Part shown: positions 57,069-64,000 of the stretch, one piece after another
Layout of the letters: each line of letters begins with the position of its first letter
Position numbering within the stretch: the stretch's first letter is position 1
Origin: an uncultured Alphaproteobacteria bacterium
GTDB lineage: Bacteria; Pseudomonadota; Alphaproteobacteria; CAAGCB01; CAG-977
Assembly (NCBI GenBank): GCA_944390195.1
Contig: CALXOZ010000003.1
Coordinates: forward strand, 124,001-188,000
Length of the DNA stretch: 64,000 nucleotides
Direction of reading: 5' to 3'
Made by a program: the position numbers and the translations under genes
The notes under the pieces: generated by a model
What the model was told of the DNA's origin: nothing
The model's input: the letters and a program-made list of their open reading frames with translations, nothing else
The model's database searches: none

Positions 57069-57374
57069 ATGTCAGAAGAAGGTAAAAATATTACGCGCGC
57101 GGAATTGGCAGAAGCCGTTTATCATGAAGTCGGATTGTCCTTGAATGAATCCGCAAAGTTGTTGGATCAAGTCTTGGAAGAAGTTTCCAAAGCCTTGGAA
57201 AAAGGTGAAACTGTAAAATTATCTTCTTTCGGTTCCTTTTCCGTCCGAAATAAAAAAATGCGTATGGGGAGAAACCCAAAAACAGGAGTCGATGTGCCAA
57301 TATCTCCGCGCCGGATCTTATCTTTTCATCCTTCCCATATCTTAAAAAAACAGGTTAATGAGAAACATAAATAA
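57069..57374 (+). CDS. ihfA: Integration host factor subunit alpha
   Basis: A 101-residue HU/IHF-family DNA-bending protein. It begins [17 protein letters not shown] and ends the DNA-binding arm with [16 protein letters not shown], the IHF-alpha form. With the beta subunit it bends DNA for transcription, recombination and phage processes. AAGGGAG precedes the ATG. The stop overlaps the MerR-like start by one base. Confidence 0.93.
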   Translation: MSEEGKNITRAELAEAVYHEVGLSLNESAKLLDQVLEEVSKALEKGETVKLSSFGSFSVRNKKMRMGRNPKTGVDVPISPRRILSFHPSHILKKQVNEKHK

Positions 57375-57802
57375 TGTCGGCGGATTTTATTTCTCATCCT
57401 CTGGGTAAAAAAGCGGCAAAGGCTTTCAGAACAATTACGGAAGTCGCTGCAGAGTTGAATGTACCGGCTCACGTCCTACGGTTTTGGGAAAAAAAATTTT
57501 CACAAGTGGCTCCTGTCCAAAAAGCTGGAGGACGGCGTTATTACCGTCCCGAAGATATTGATCTGTTAAAAAAAATTGAATTCCTGTTACATAATGAAGG
57601 GTATACGATAAAAGGGGTTCAAAAATTACTTAAAGACGGGATGATTAATGCCGCTGTAAAAAAAAAGTTGCCGTATTCTGAAAACAAACAAGCATTCTGC
57701 AAACAAGAAGAAAAACAAAACATTTCAGGGTCTGACAGAAATCTGGATCATATCATTTTTCAATTGGAAGAAATCTCTGCTTTGTTGAAAAAAATTGTTT
57801 GA
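57374..57802 (+). CDS. MerR-family transcriptional regulator
   Basis: A 142-residue protein with an N-terminal MerR winged helix: [52 protein letters not shown]. The C-terminal part is short and charged and lacks cysteines for metal binding. This gene follows ihfA in most alphaproteobacteria, a position-conserved regulator of unknown targets. Confidence 0.92.
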   Translation: MSADFISHPLGKKAAKAFRTITEVAAELNVPAHVLRFWEKKFSQVAPVQKAGGRRYYRPEDIDLLKKIEFLLHNEGYTIKGVQKLLKDGMINAAVKKKLPYSENKQAFCKQEEKQNISGSDRNLDHIIFQLEEISALLKKIV

Positions 57803-57816
57803 ATTGAAAAATTTAC

Positions 57817-57845
57817 TTGCTTTTCCGTTTATGACGTACTATATT
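57817..57845 (+). promoter_or_regulatory. Sigma-70-type promoter of tRNA-Pro
   Basis: A TTGCTT box and a TATATT box are separated by 17 bases; the second ends 15 bases before the tRNA 5' end. Each box has one or two departures from consensus. Confidence 0.55.
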
Positions 57846-57860
57846 CCCTTTCGATGTCGG

Positions 57861-57937
57861 CGGAGCGTGGCGCAGTCTGGTAGCGCACTTGTATGGGGTG
57901 CAAGGGGTCGAGAGTTCAAATCTCTCCGCTCCGACCA
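57861..57937 (+). tRNA. tRNA-Pro (GGG)
   Basis: A 77-base gene with acceptor stem CGGAGCG / CGCTCCG, A, and encoded CCA. The anticodon loop ATGGGGT gives GGG, and the T-arm is GAGAGTTCAAATCTCTC. This tRNA follows the ihfA-merR pair in many alphaproteobacteria. Confidence 0.97.
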
Positions 57938-57944
57938 ATAAAAA

Positions 57945-57976
57945 ACAGTCCATCATATATGATGGGCTGTTTTTTT
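57945..57976 (+). terminator. Rho-independent terminator after tRNA-Pro
   Basis: A 12-base stem ACAGTCCATCAT / ATGATGGGCTGT with one G-T pair, followed by seven T residues. Confidence 0.88.
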
Positions 57977-58447
57977 GAAAGAAGAAGTCCTAATAATAGG
58001 GTGTAAAACACTCTTCTGTAGATTCGACTGATCTGATGCGTAAAAATTTTATTGTTAAAGACGTTATCATGATCACAACATTATCATCATGATGCGCTTG
58101 CTTCGCAGTAAATCCGATCTGAAAAAAATACTCTTTATTTTTTTTAAAAACACAAATATGACAAGTTGAAAAGCTAAAATACAAAATATGAGGTAATTTT
58201 TTTGTCCGTTGATTTCAGATTGTTAAAACAGATGAGCGTAGAAGAAAAGAATATCTCTTTGTAATAAAACGGGTAAAGGCATAGGAAGAGGTATAATACT
58301 CTGTCATGCCTTCCGGTCGCCATTTTTTTAGCGGCTTTTTAGAATAGATAATCAATAAAAGGGAAAATGAAAAAATTCAGCAATACAATAGCCCTCTTTA
58401 AAGTCAAGAGGGCTTTGTTCATATTTATTTCCTTGTGGTGCAAGAAG
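57977..58447. other. Intergenic region with one inverted repeat
   Basis: No convincing gene. An AGCCCTCTT / AAGAGGGCT hairpin at 58390-58414 lies 34 bases past the stop of the minus-strand MBL gene and may end its transcript, though its T-tract is weak on both strands. Confidence 0.5.
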
Positions 58448-59347
58448 TTATTTTTTTAATAATGTGTAATTAAATCTTTCTTGATTGTTAAGAATGCTTT
58501 TATTGATTTTTATTTTTCCGGGAAACGGAAAGTGTGCTCCGAATAAAGCTCCTTGACAATTTTTTAAAACATCTACACGGGCAAGAAAAGCTTTTTGCGG
58601 ATCCATATCATATCTGGCACAAAATTCAGGATTCGCAATCTGTAAATCGACCGCATGAAGAATGTCTCCGACAAAATAAATTTTTTCATCGGGCGAAACA
58701 CTCATTTCATAAATTGTATGACCGGGGGTGTGCCCTTCTTTTATATGAGCCGTAACAGATCCGAATGAACCGTTTAAAATGTCTTTGTCTTTAAAAAGGT
58801 GAAGCTGTTTGGCTTTATAAGGGGCTAAAAAGCTCAAAGAAGAAGATGGTTTGTCTTTACTGTGGGCATCGTATTCTTTTTTTGACAAATAGATCGTTGC
58901 GTTTGGAAAATAAGGGGTGGTTAAAGATGATTGAGAATCTTTGGAGCCTGTTTTTGAATTGATTAATCCTCCGATATGATCCTGGTGCAAGTGGGTGATA
59001 AAAATCGCTTTGATCTCAGTCGGGGCAATATTAAGCCTTTGGAGCGTCTTTATCAGAACATTTCCGTTCACTTCCCCGAATCCGGTATCAACAAGTGCGT
59101 AAGTGTTGTTTACTTTGTTCTTGATTAAAAAGACATTGACAGAGCCTTCATAATCACTGGCTAAGGTCTTTGACGTTTCGTTCATTACCGGATCGAAAAG
59201 ACTTGCCGGAAAGCGTTGAGACTTTTCTTGGATTGGTATGATCGTTATTTCATCATAGTCGTATTGAATATTTTCATTTGCCTTGAGCGACTTGAAACAA
59301 AAAGACAAAACAAGTAAAATAAAAGAAAAAATAAAAAATGTTCTCAT
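58448..59347 (-). CDS. Exported MBL-fold metallohydrolase
   Basis: A 299-residue protein with an N-terminal signal (MRTFFIFSFILLVLSFC). The metallo-beta-lactamase fold has HLHQDHIGG as the HxHxDH metal motif, EGHTPGHT with the third histidine and VGDILHA with the bridging aspartate. The close resemblance is to the lactonase-like branch of the family (YALVDTGFGEVNGNVL). A quorum-signal or other lactone substrate is possible but unproved. It overlaps the frame of the DUF1810 gene only at its 5' end. Confidence 0.85.
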   Translation of the reverse strand: MRTFFIFSFILLVLSFCFKSLKANENIQYDYDEITIIPIQEKSQRFPASLFDPVMNETSKTLASDYEGSVNVFLIKNKVNNTYALVDTGFGEVNGNVLIKTLQRLNIAPTEIKAIFITHLHQDHIGGLINSKTGSKDSQSSLTTPYFPNATIYLSKKEYDAHSKDKPSSSLSFLAPYKAKQLHLFKDKDILNGSFGSVTAHIKEGHTPGHTIYEMSVSPDEKIYFVGDILHAVDLQIANPEFCARYDMDPQKAFLARVDVLKNCQGALFGAHFPFPGKIKINKSILNNQERFNYTLLKK

Positions 59348-59424
59348 CTGAATGCTTCTCCCTGAAAAAGTCTTTTTTCAGTTTACAGAAAAAAGATATT
59401 CTTGAACATCATTATCAGAGGCTT

Positions 59425-59868
59425 ATGTCTTTAAATCGATTTTTATCAGCACAGGAACGAAATTATGATAATGCCTTGTCCGAAATCCGGAGCGGATGCA
59501 AAAAAACGCATTGGATGTGGTATGTTTTTCCACAAGTTAAAGGATTGGGTAAGAGTTCTATCTCTGAATTCTATGCCATCAAAGATCTTCAAGAAGCCCG
59601 AGATTATATTAATCATCCTGTACTTGGATCGCGATTGCTGGAAATTTCCAAGGCGTTATTAAAACTGGAAACAAATGATCCTCTTTCGGTTTTCGGGGAT
59701 CCCGATCATTTAAAATTAAGATCCTGTATGACTTTATTTTCGGTTGTAGCTCCAAACTTTTCTGTTTTTCATTTGGTTCTGGAAAAATTTTTTAATGCTT
59801 TGCCGGATCCTGACACATTAAGAATTTTAAAAAAACAAGACGAAATCCGAAAGCACAGAGTGCTTTGA
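59425..59868 (+). CDS. DUF1810 family protein
   Basis: A 147-residue cytoplasmic protein starting MSLNRFLSAQERNYDNALSE. DUF1810 hallmarks are GCKKTHWMWYVFPQVKGLG, EFYAIKDLQEARDYI and HPVLGSRLLEI. AGAGG lies just before the ATG; an in-frame upstream ATG at 59338 gives an unlikely leader. Family function is unknown to me. Confidence 0.88.
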   Translation: MSLNRFLSAQERNYDNALSEIRSGCKKTHWMWYVFPQVKGLGKSSISEFYAIKDLQEARDYINHPVLGSRLLEISKALLKLETNDPLSVFGDPDHLKLRSCMTLFSVVAPNFSVFHLVLEKFFNALPDPDTLRILKKQDEIRKHRVL

Positions 59869-59980
59869 ACTTATAAGTTTCATTCTTATAAAAAACAAGT
59901 TACACTTTTCAGATATATGAACCGGAGAAAAACAATCTGATCTCTCTATTATTTGACGGGAAAAAGGTCGGGAGGTAACA

Positions 59981-61387
59981 ATGTCTGAGGTCCTGAAGGA
60001 AAATAAAGATGACGAATTGGTGTGGAAAGAAGTTCCTCATTTAATCGAACCAATCTATAAAGTGGACGAGCGTCCCGAAAATATATGGGAATCATTGTTA
60101 TATGGTTGGCAACATACGTTGATAGATATGGGAACCCCTTTGGTTTTGCCCTTGGCTGTCGCCAAAGCGTTACATTTGACGCCGGATCAAAGTATTGCCA
60201 TGATCAGCGCCACATTGTTTGTTATGGGGATCAGCACGTTGTTGCAGACGACTTTCGGCAACCGCCTGCCTGTGATACAAGGACCGTGCAGTACAACCGG
60301 AGCAACAATCATTTCCATGGCGACGTTATTTCCGTCTTCGGCAATTTGGGGAGCAATTTTCTTTTGCGGGGTAGTGGAATTTGTTATCGGGTCTTTGGGG
60401 CTGTTAAGGTATCTTCGTGTTTTGTTCCCGATCACCATCGCCGGTTTGGTTATTACATGTATCGGTCTGAATTTGGGGATAATGGGAGTAAGCTGGGTTG
60501 TCGCCGAAGCTGACGGGACAAATGTGTTTTTAGGGGCTATGGTCATTTTGATCACTTGTTTCTTCAGATTTTTATTCCCAGATGCCTTAAAGGGCGTTCT
60601 TTCACGCGGAGCCATCTTATTTTCCGTCTTGCTTGTCGGATTGGGAATTGCACCTTTTGTTAAAGAAATGGATTGGAATAAAGTCGCTGCTTGTCCATGG
60701 TTCGCTTTCCCCGACTTCGTGCCGTTCGGGTATCCGTTCCATGGTTGGACATTTGTTCAAAGCGCCGTGTTGGGATTGCTTGTCGCCGTATTGGGATCCG
60801 TTGTCGAAATGTTGGGGGATTTCGCCGCGACATCAGCCGTTTGCGGTATTCCTTATCGTGTTTCTCACATGAATAAAGGTGTTCGTACAATAGGAATTTG
60901 TAATATGATCGCTCCTTTGTTGGGGTCCGTCAATGTAACCAGTTACAGCCAAAATTCGGGCTTGATTGCAAATACGCGTATTGCCAGTCGATTCGTGATA
61001 CAAATCGGAGCCTGCTTTGTTATTTTGTACGGGCTCTGCCCAAAGTTCGCAGCTTTGTTGGCGATCATCCCTCATGCCGTTCAAGGCGGCGTCTTTGTTC
61101 TGGTATGCGCTTCCATTACAACTGCCGGACTTGAAATGTTGCACTCTGTTCCCCAAACGGATGCAAATAAAATGTTGATCGGTTTGACATTGCTGTTCGC
61201 TTTTGGCATACCTCTTTACTTTAACAATCCTCAACATGCTCACTTTATTGAAAATTCATCGATATTCATTCGTTTGTTGCTTTCAAACAGCATCGTTCTT
61301 GCCGTCGTGATCGGAACCGGACTGAATGTTTTGATCAATCATATCTTATTACGTCAAAAGCCTGAAAAAAATAAACTGCATCCGTAA
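59981..61387 (+). CDS. Nucleobase:cation symporter 2 (UraA/xanthine permease type)
   Basis: A 468-residue NCS2-family permease with about 12-14 membrane helices. It shows GWQHTLIDMGTPLVLPLAVA and LPVIQGPCSTTGATI in the first half and SVVEMLGDFAATSAVCG with the substrate-site glutamate, then SQNSGLIANTRIASR. The family imports uracil, xanthine or urate with protons or sodium; the exact base is unknown. GGGAGGTAAC precedes the ATG, strong. Confidence 0.9.
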   Translation: MSEVLKENKDDELVWKEVPHLIEPIYKVDERPENIWESLLYGWQHTLIDMGTPLVLPLAVAKALHLTPDQSIAMISATLFVMGISTLLQTTFGNRLPVIQGPCSTTGATIISMATLFPSSAIWGAIFFCGVVEFVIGSLGLLRYLRVLFPITIAGLVITCIGLNLGIMGVSWVVAEADGTNVFLGAMVILITCFFRFLFPDALKGVLSRGAILFSVLLVGLGIAPFVKEMDWNKVAACPWFAFPDFVPFGYPFHGWTFVQSAVLGLLVAVLGSVVEMLGDFAATSAVCGIPYRVSHMNKGVRTIGICNMIAPLLGSVNVTSYSQNSGLIANTRIASRFVIQIGACFVILYGLCPKFAALLAIIPHAVQGGVFVLVCASITTAGLEMLHSVPQTDANKMLIGLTLLFAFGIPLYFNNPQHAHFIENSSIFIRLLLSNSIVLAVVIGTGLNVLINHILLRQKPEKNKLHP

Positions 61388-61459
61388 CGGGATTTAATTA
61401 TTCTTTCCGTATCCTTTTTTAAACTGATGGGGCGGCATACAAATATTTTTTAACTCGCA

Positions 61460-61485
61460 CTTACCGGATTTCATTTTCCGGTAAG
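61460..61485. repeat. Inverted repeat after the permease gene
   Basis: A perfect 9-base stem CTTACCGGA / TCCGGTAAG with an 8-base loop. No T-tract follows on either strand, so it may be a protein-binding or RNA stem. Confidence 0.4.
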
Positions 61486-61640
61486 GTTGTAATAACGGCT
61501 TTATAAATCACAAAATGCAAGTGTTTTTCATTTGAGCTTTGATATCAAAAGTCGTCATACTCTTAATGAAGCAAAAAAAATAATGCAAAAAAAATTCCGT
61601 GGACAATGTTTTACAGACACCTTGAAAAACATGAAAACAA

Positions 61641-61847
61641 TTAGGCGATAATATCCGGTAAAAGCATGCTTTCCAATTGTGCAATCTCATCCTTTAACGC
61701 CTGTTTGCGCTTTTTTAAACGTTGAATCCGGATCTGATCGATTCCTGATGGATCCGTATCATTTTCAATTAAAAAATCAAGATCCCGATCTTCGTTTTTT
61801 AAAGTTTCGAGCAATTGTCTAATTTGATCTTGCGAAAGAGATTCCAT
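61641..61847 (-). CDS. DUF465 (YdcH-like) small protein
   Basis: A 68-residue helical protein starting MESLSQDQIRQLLETLKNED. The DUF465 pattern is present: LDFLIEN, IRIQRLKKRKQALKDEIAQLE. It probably forms a short two-helix coiled coil; its role is unknown. The frame extends to 61889 but the internal ATG fits the family. A second DUF465 gene lies on the other side of the phosphofructokinase gene. Confidence 0.8.
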   Translation of the reverse strand: MESLSQDQIRQLLETLKNEDRDLDFLIENDTDPSGIDQIRIQRLKKRKQALKDEIAQLESMLLPDIIA

Positions 61848-61972
61848 AGTGTTAAACAACCTGTAGAAAAAAATAATCGAGAATGTCATTTTAGACTAGC
61901 AGAAAAGTAAGAAAAAAGGTATTGATTTTAGGGAAAAAGGAATCACAGTGTTCATTTTTAGGAGTTTTAAAG

Positions 61973-63061
61973 ATGCCGCAAATTAAAAGAATTGGTGTTT
62001 TAACCAGCGGTGGCGATTGTGCCGGCTTGAATGCCGTCATTCGTGCTGTTGTCCATCGTGCCATCTGGACGTATGGTTGGGAAGTTTATGGAATTTTAGA
62101 CGGGACTGACGGGTTGACATTCCGCCCGTTGCGTTACCGCAAAATGTCCATTGCGGATTTCCATGCCCCGTATGCCCGTTTGGGGGGGACAATGCTCGGG
62201 ACAATTAATAAGGGAAGTCCTTTCGCTCATCCCATGCCGGACGGAACAACAAAAGATTTGACAGAAGATTTCGGGGCAGGGTGCCGTGAATTGGGGTTGG
62301 ACGCTTTGGCTGTCATCGGTGGCGACGGGTCTATGGCTATTGTTTCCAGATTGTGCCGCGGTGCAGGTGTAACTATGGTCGGTATCCCTAAAACGATTGA
62401 TAATGACACCCCGATTACAGAACATTCTGTCGGTTTTTCAACGGCAAGAGATGTTTGTGTCGAAGCTCTAGACCGTTTGGATTCAACTGCTTCATCACAT
62501 CACCGCGTGATGATATGCGAAGTCATGGGGCGTGATGCCGGACATGTGGCTTTGCATTCGGCTATCGCCGGCGGTGCTGATGTCTGCTTGATCCCAGAAG
62601 TCCCCTATACATTGGAAGGTGTGGTGCGTAAATTGCATCTGGTACGCGAACAAGGACGGGATCATGCTTTGGTCGTCGTTGCAGAAGGGGTTAAAACTCC
62701 TGACGGTCAAAATATCTCTATCGCGCAGGTCGATGGAGTGCGTTACGGCGGAATAGGGCAATATTTAAGTGCCCGTCTTAATGAAATTGATCCGCGTTTC
62801 TCAACTCGTGTTACAGTGTTGGGACATGTTCAACGCGGCGGGGTGCCAGCCGCTCACGACCGTTTGGCGGCGTCTTGCTTCGGTGTCCATGCGGTTGATG
62901 TCTTGGCTCAAGGAAAAACAGATCGTATGGTCGTCTGGAAAAGCGGTACGGTTACAGATGTCGGTTTGGACGAAGTCGCTGCCATCGGAACGGCTAAAGT
63001 CGATCCGAACGGAATGATTGCCAGAACGGCTCGCGGTTTGGGAATGTATATCGGAGAATAA
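61973..63061 (+). CDS. 6-phosphofructokinase
   Basis: A 362-residue phosphofructokinase with IGVLTSGGDCAGLNAVIR, the GGDGS loop (VIGGDGSMAI), GIPKTIDNDT and the MGRDAGH segment. PKTIDND with lysine marks the group containing PPi-dependent enzymes, but the GGDGS glycine, where PPi enzymes carry aspartate, favours ATP as donor. The start at 61973 follows TAGGAG; an ATG at 61922 is in frame but unlikely. A hairpin terminator follows. Symbol withheld because the donor is uncertain. Confidence 0.9.
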   Translation: MPQIKRIGVLTSGGDCAGLNAVIRAVVHRAIWTYGWEVYGILDGTDGLTFRPLRYRKMSIADFHAPYARLGGTMLGTINKGSPFAHPMPDGTTKDLTEDFGAGCRELGLDALAVIGGDGSMAIVSRLCRGAGVTMVGIPKTIDNDTPITEHSVGFSTARDVCVEALDRLDSTASSHHRVMICEVMGRDAGHVALHSAIAGGADVCLIPEVPYTLEGVVRKLHLVREQGRDHALVVVAEGVKTPDGQNISIAQVDGVRYGGIGQYLSARLNEIDPRFSTRVTVLGHVQRGGVPAAHDRLAASCFGVHAVDVLAQGKTDRMVVWKSGTVTDVGLDEVAAIGTAKVDPNGMIARTARGLGMYIGE

Positions 63062-63079
63062 TTCAATTTTCCTCCCTTT

Positions 63080-63119
63080 CAGAGAAGAAGATATGCTTCT
63101 TCTCTGATTTTTTATTTTT
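63080..63119 (+). terminator. Rho-independent terminator after phosphofructokinase
   Basis: A perfect 11-base stem CAGAGAAGAAG / CTTCTTCTCTG with a 5-base loop and a long T-rich tail. Confidence 0.9.
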
Positions 63120-63189
63120 CTTTCAAATGCTTTTGAAAAGAGATATACTATATTACAGTAATTTACATTTTATCCTGTGGAGGTATTGC

Positions 63190-63360
63190 ATGAAGGAAGA
63201 AACAGCTCACTTGCAAGCATTAAAAGCAAAACATGCTGCTTTAGACGAAGAAATTGCAAAAGAAATGGCACGTCCTTTGCCCGATGAAACAGTTATCACA
63301 AGCTTGAAACGTCAAAAATTGAAAATTAAAGAAGAGATAGCTTCCGAATCTGATTCTTAA
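63190..63360 (+). CDS. DUF465 (YdcH-like) small protein
   Basis: A 56-residue helical protein starting MKEETAHLQALKAKHAALDE. The DUF465 signature is clear: HLQALKAKHAALDEEI, ITSLKRQKLKIKEEI. GGAGG precedes the ATG. It sits after the terminator of the phosphofructokinase gene and so likely has its own promoter. Function unknown. Confidence 0.85.
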   Translation: MKEETAHLQALKAKHAALDEEIAKEMARPLPDETVITSLKRQKLKIKEEIASESDS

Positions 63361-63400
63361 TATATAGCTTTACGAATATTGTTATAAAAAGTATTTTTAC

Positions 63401-63427
63401 GCCATCCAAGCTTGAGATGGCGTTTTT
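63401..63427 (+). terminator. Rho-independent terminator
   Basis: A CGCCATC / GATGGCG stem with a CAAGCTTGA loop and a run of six T residues, about 40 bases after the DUF465 gene. Confidence 0.85.
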
Positions 63428-63679
63428 TACGGCAGGAAAATCCAGTGTCGGTCGGGTTGTTCCAGCAAGCTTGTAACCATGCGTACAAAAAATTCTTTGT
63501 TCTGATGCGCAGAAGTTTGGTGAACCGAGCTCAAAAGAGCAATTGTAATGAAATAATATGAAGACATTTTATTATGATCTGAAACGATAAAGATCAGGTT
63601 ATTCTTGTGCCGGAATACTGTTGTAAAGTGTTTTGGGTCAAAAACGGTATGAAACAGGCTAAATGCCGGAGAAATCATC

Positions 63680-63960
63680 TTAAATGGAAAGAGGTATTCA
63701 TTAGCTCAGATGTCGCCAGAGATGAGACTGGATTGGGGAATTTCTGAAAGGTGAATATAGTCTGATGTTTTTTAAACAATAAAGTAACATCAAATATGAT
63801 TACCGAAGCGAATAATTCCGGTGCAAAAAGGATTATATAGATACAAAATGCGCGAATAAACGACAATACATTACAAAAACCTAATATATTACAAGTCTGT
63901 TGGAAAAAGAGCTTGCGTCAAATGTTCAGGAGTTGTTTGGGGGGATTGGTAAAAAATCGG
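63680..63960 (+). pseudogene. Decayed IS200/IS605 TnpA transposase (second copy)
   Basis: In one frame, interrupted by three stops, the plus strand reads DWIGEFLKGEYSLMFFKQ, SNIKYDYRSE, FRCKKDYIDTK and YITSLLEKELASN. These align in order with the IS200-type TnpA segments FMGYLKGKSSLMIF, ANLKYKYGNR, FWCRGYYVDTV and YIQNQLQED. An upstream piece, LAQMSPEMRL, fits the region just before, in another frame. The copy is degenerate and its 3' end may lie beyond the window. Two minus-strand frames here are antisense shadows. Confidence 0.72.
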
Positions 63961-64000
63961 TTGCACAAATCACGACCGTTTGGATGCGTTTTGTCTTTGT

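Noticed and set aside
59869-59980. Possible purine riboswitch before the nucleobase permease
   Set aside because: The conserved purine-aptamer core segments are not present; only a short TTATAAG/CTTATAA hairpin is seen.
63427-63866. Minus-strand frames of 83 and 63 codons near the right edge
   Set aside because: They lie antisense to a region that matches a decayed transposase on the plus strand, lack ribosome binding sites, and resemble no family.
1-64000. CRISPR array
   Set aside because: No regularly spaced direct repeats other than the in-frame 63-bp coding repeats were seen.

Overview
The window reads as a stretch of chromosome from an AT-leaning alphaproteobacterium. The evidence is gene order and gene type: an hprK-chvG-chvI block with a short HprK that starts almost at its Walker A motif, a yfgM/bamB/der block, and a bamE / yceD-rpmF-plsX-fabH-ihfA-merR-tRNA-Pro block, all of which are familiar alphaproteobacterial arrangements. 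UvrA has the CPVSGF variant of the first zinc site that I associate with this class. I cannot name a genus. glgC, a phosphofructokinase, serA and aroC suggest a glycolytic organism that stores glycogen and makes its own serine and aromatic compounds.

Layout. 1-4.2 kb: partial hprK, ChvG-ChvI two-component system, rlmN and a small membrane protein. 4.2-8.4 kb: small proteins, then the translationally linked yfgM-like, bamB and der genes. 8.4-15 kb (minus strand): two lipoproteins (a hydrolase and an OmpA-like protein), sppA, aroC, fabI and a CbpA-type dnaJ. 15-20.3 kb: CDF metal exporter, guaC, a fused APH-like/P-loop kinase, a tandem universal stress protein and an aquaporin. 20.4-26 kb: lipoprotein hydrolase, tcdA, tatD, a DNA glycosylase, an RluE-like pseudouridine synthase and an orphan histidine kinase with a cysteine-bearing PAS domain. 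26-29 kb is the accessory-looking part: very AT-rich, sparse, with an HTH protein overlapping a tiny lipoprotein gene, next to tRNA-Leu(CAA). 29-34 kb: ridA-like, DUF2207 and parE (minus). 34-42 kb: serA, glgC, a membrane HExxH protein, an MBL hydrolase, an HdeA-like periplasmic protein and uvrA. 42-47.8 kb: a DUF6782-like putative metallopeptidase, glutathione peroxidase, ClC channel, NSS transporter and a DsbA-fold protein. 47.8-52.1 kb: a three-gene operon (TerB-like protein with tandem repeats, secreted coiled-coil protein, MCP-like membrane protein). 52.2-53.6 kb: gene-poor, with a decayed IS200/IS605-type transposase. 53.6-58 kb: envelope/lipid/ribosome cluster and tRNA-Pro(GGG). 58.4-63.4 kb: MBL hydrolase, DUF1810, nucleobase permease, and a phosphofructokinase flanked by two DUF465 genes. 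63.4-64 kb: a second decayed IS200-type transposase.

How genes work together. Envelope building and quality control recur (BamB, BamE, SppA, YfgM-like, OmpA-like, PlsX/FabH/FabI). Regulation comes from ChvGI with HprK, an orphan kinase, and the MCP-like operon; no cheA or other chemotaxis gene is visible here. Coding is compact: several neighbouring genes overlap by 1-8 bases, and three convergent pairs overlap by 14-32 bases. The best candidates for an undescribed system are the 47.8-52.1 kb TerB-like/coiled-coil/MCP-like operon and, less certainly, the HTH/lipoprotein pair beside tRNA-Leu.
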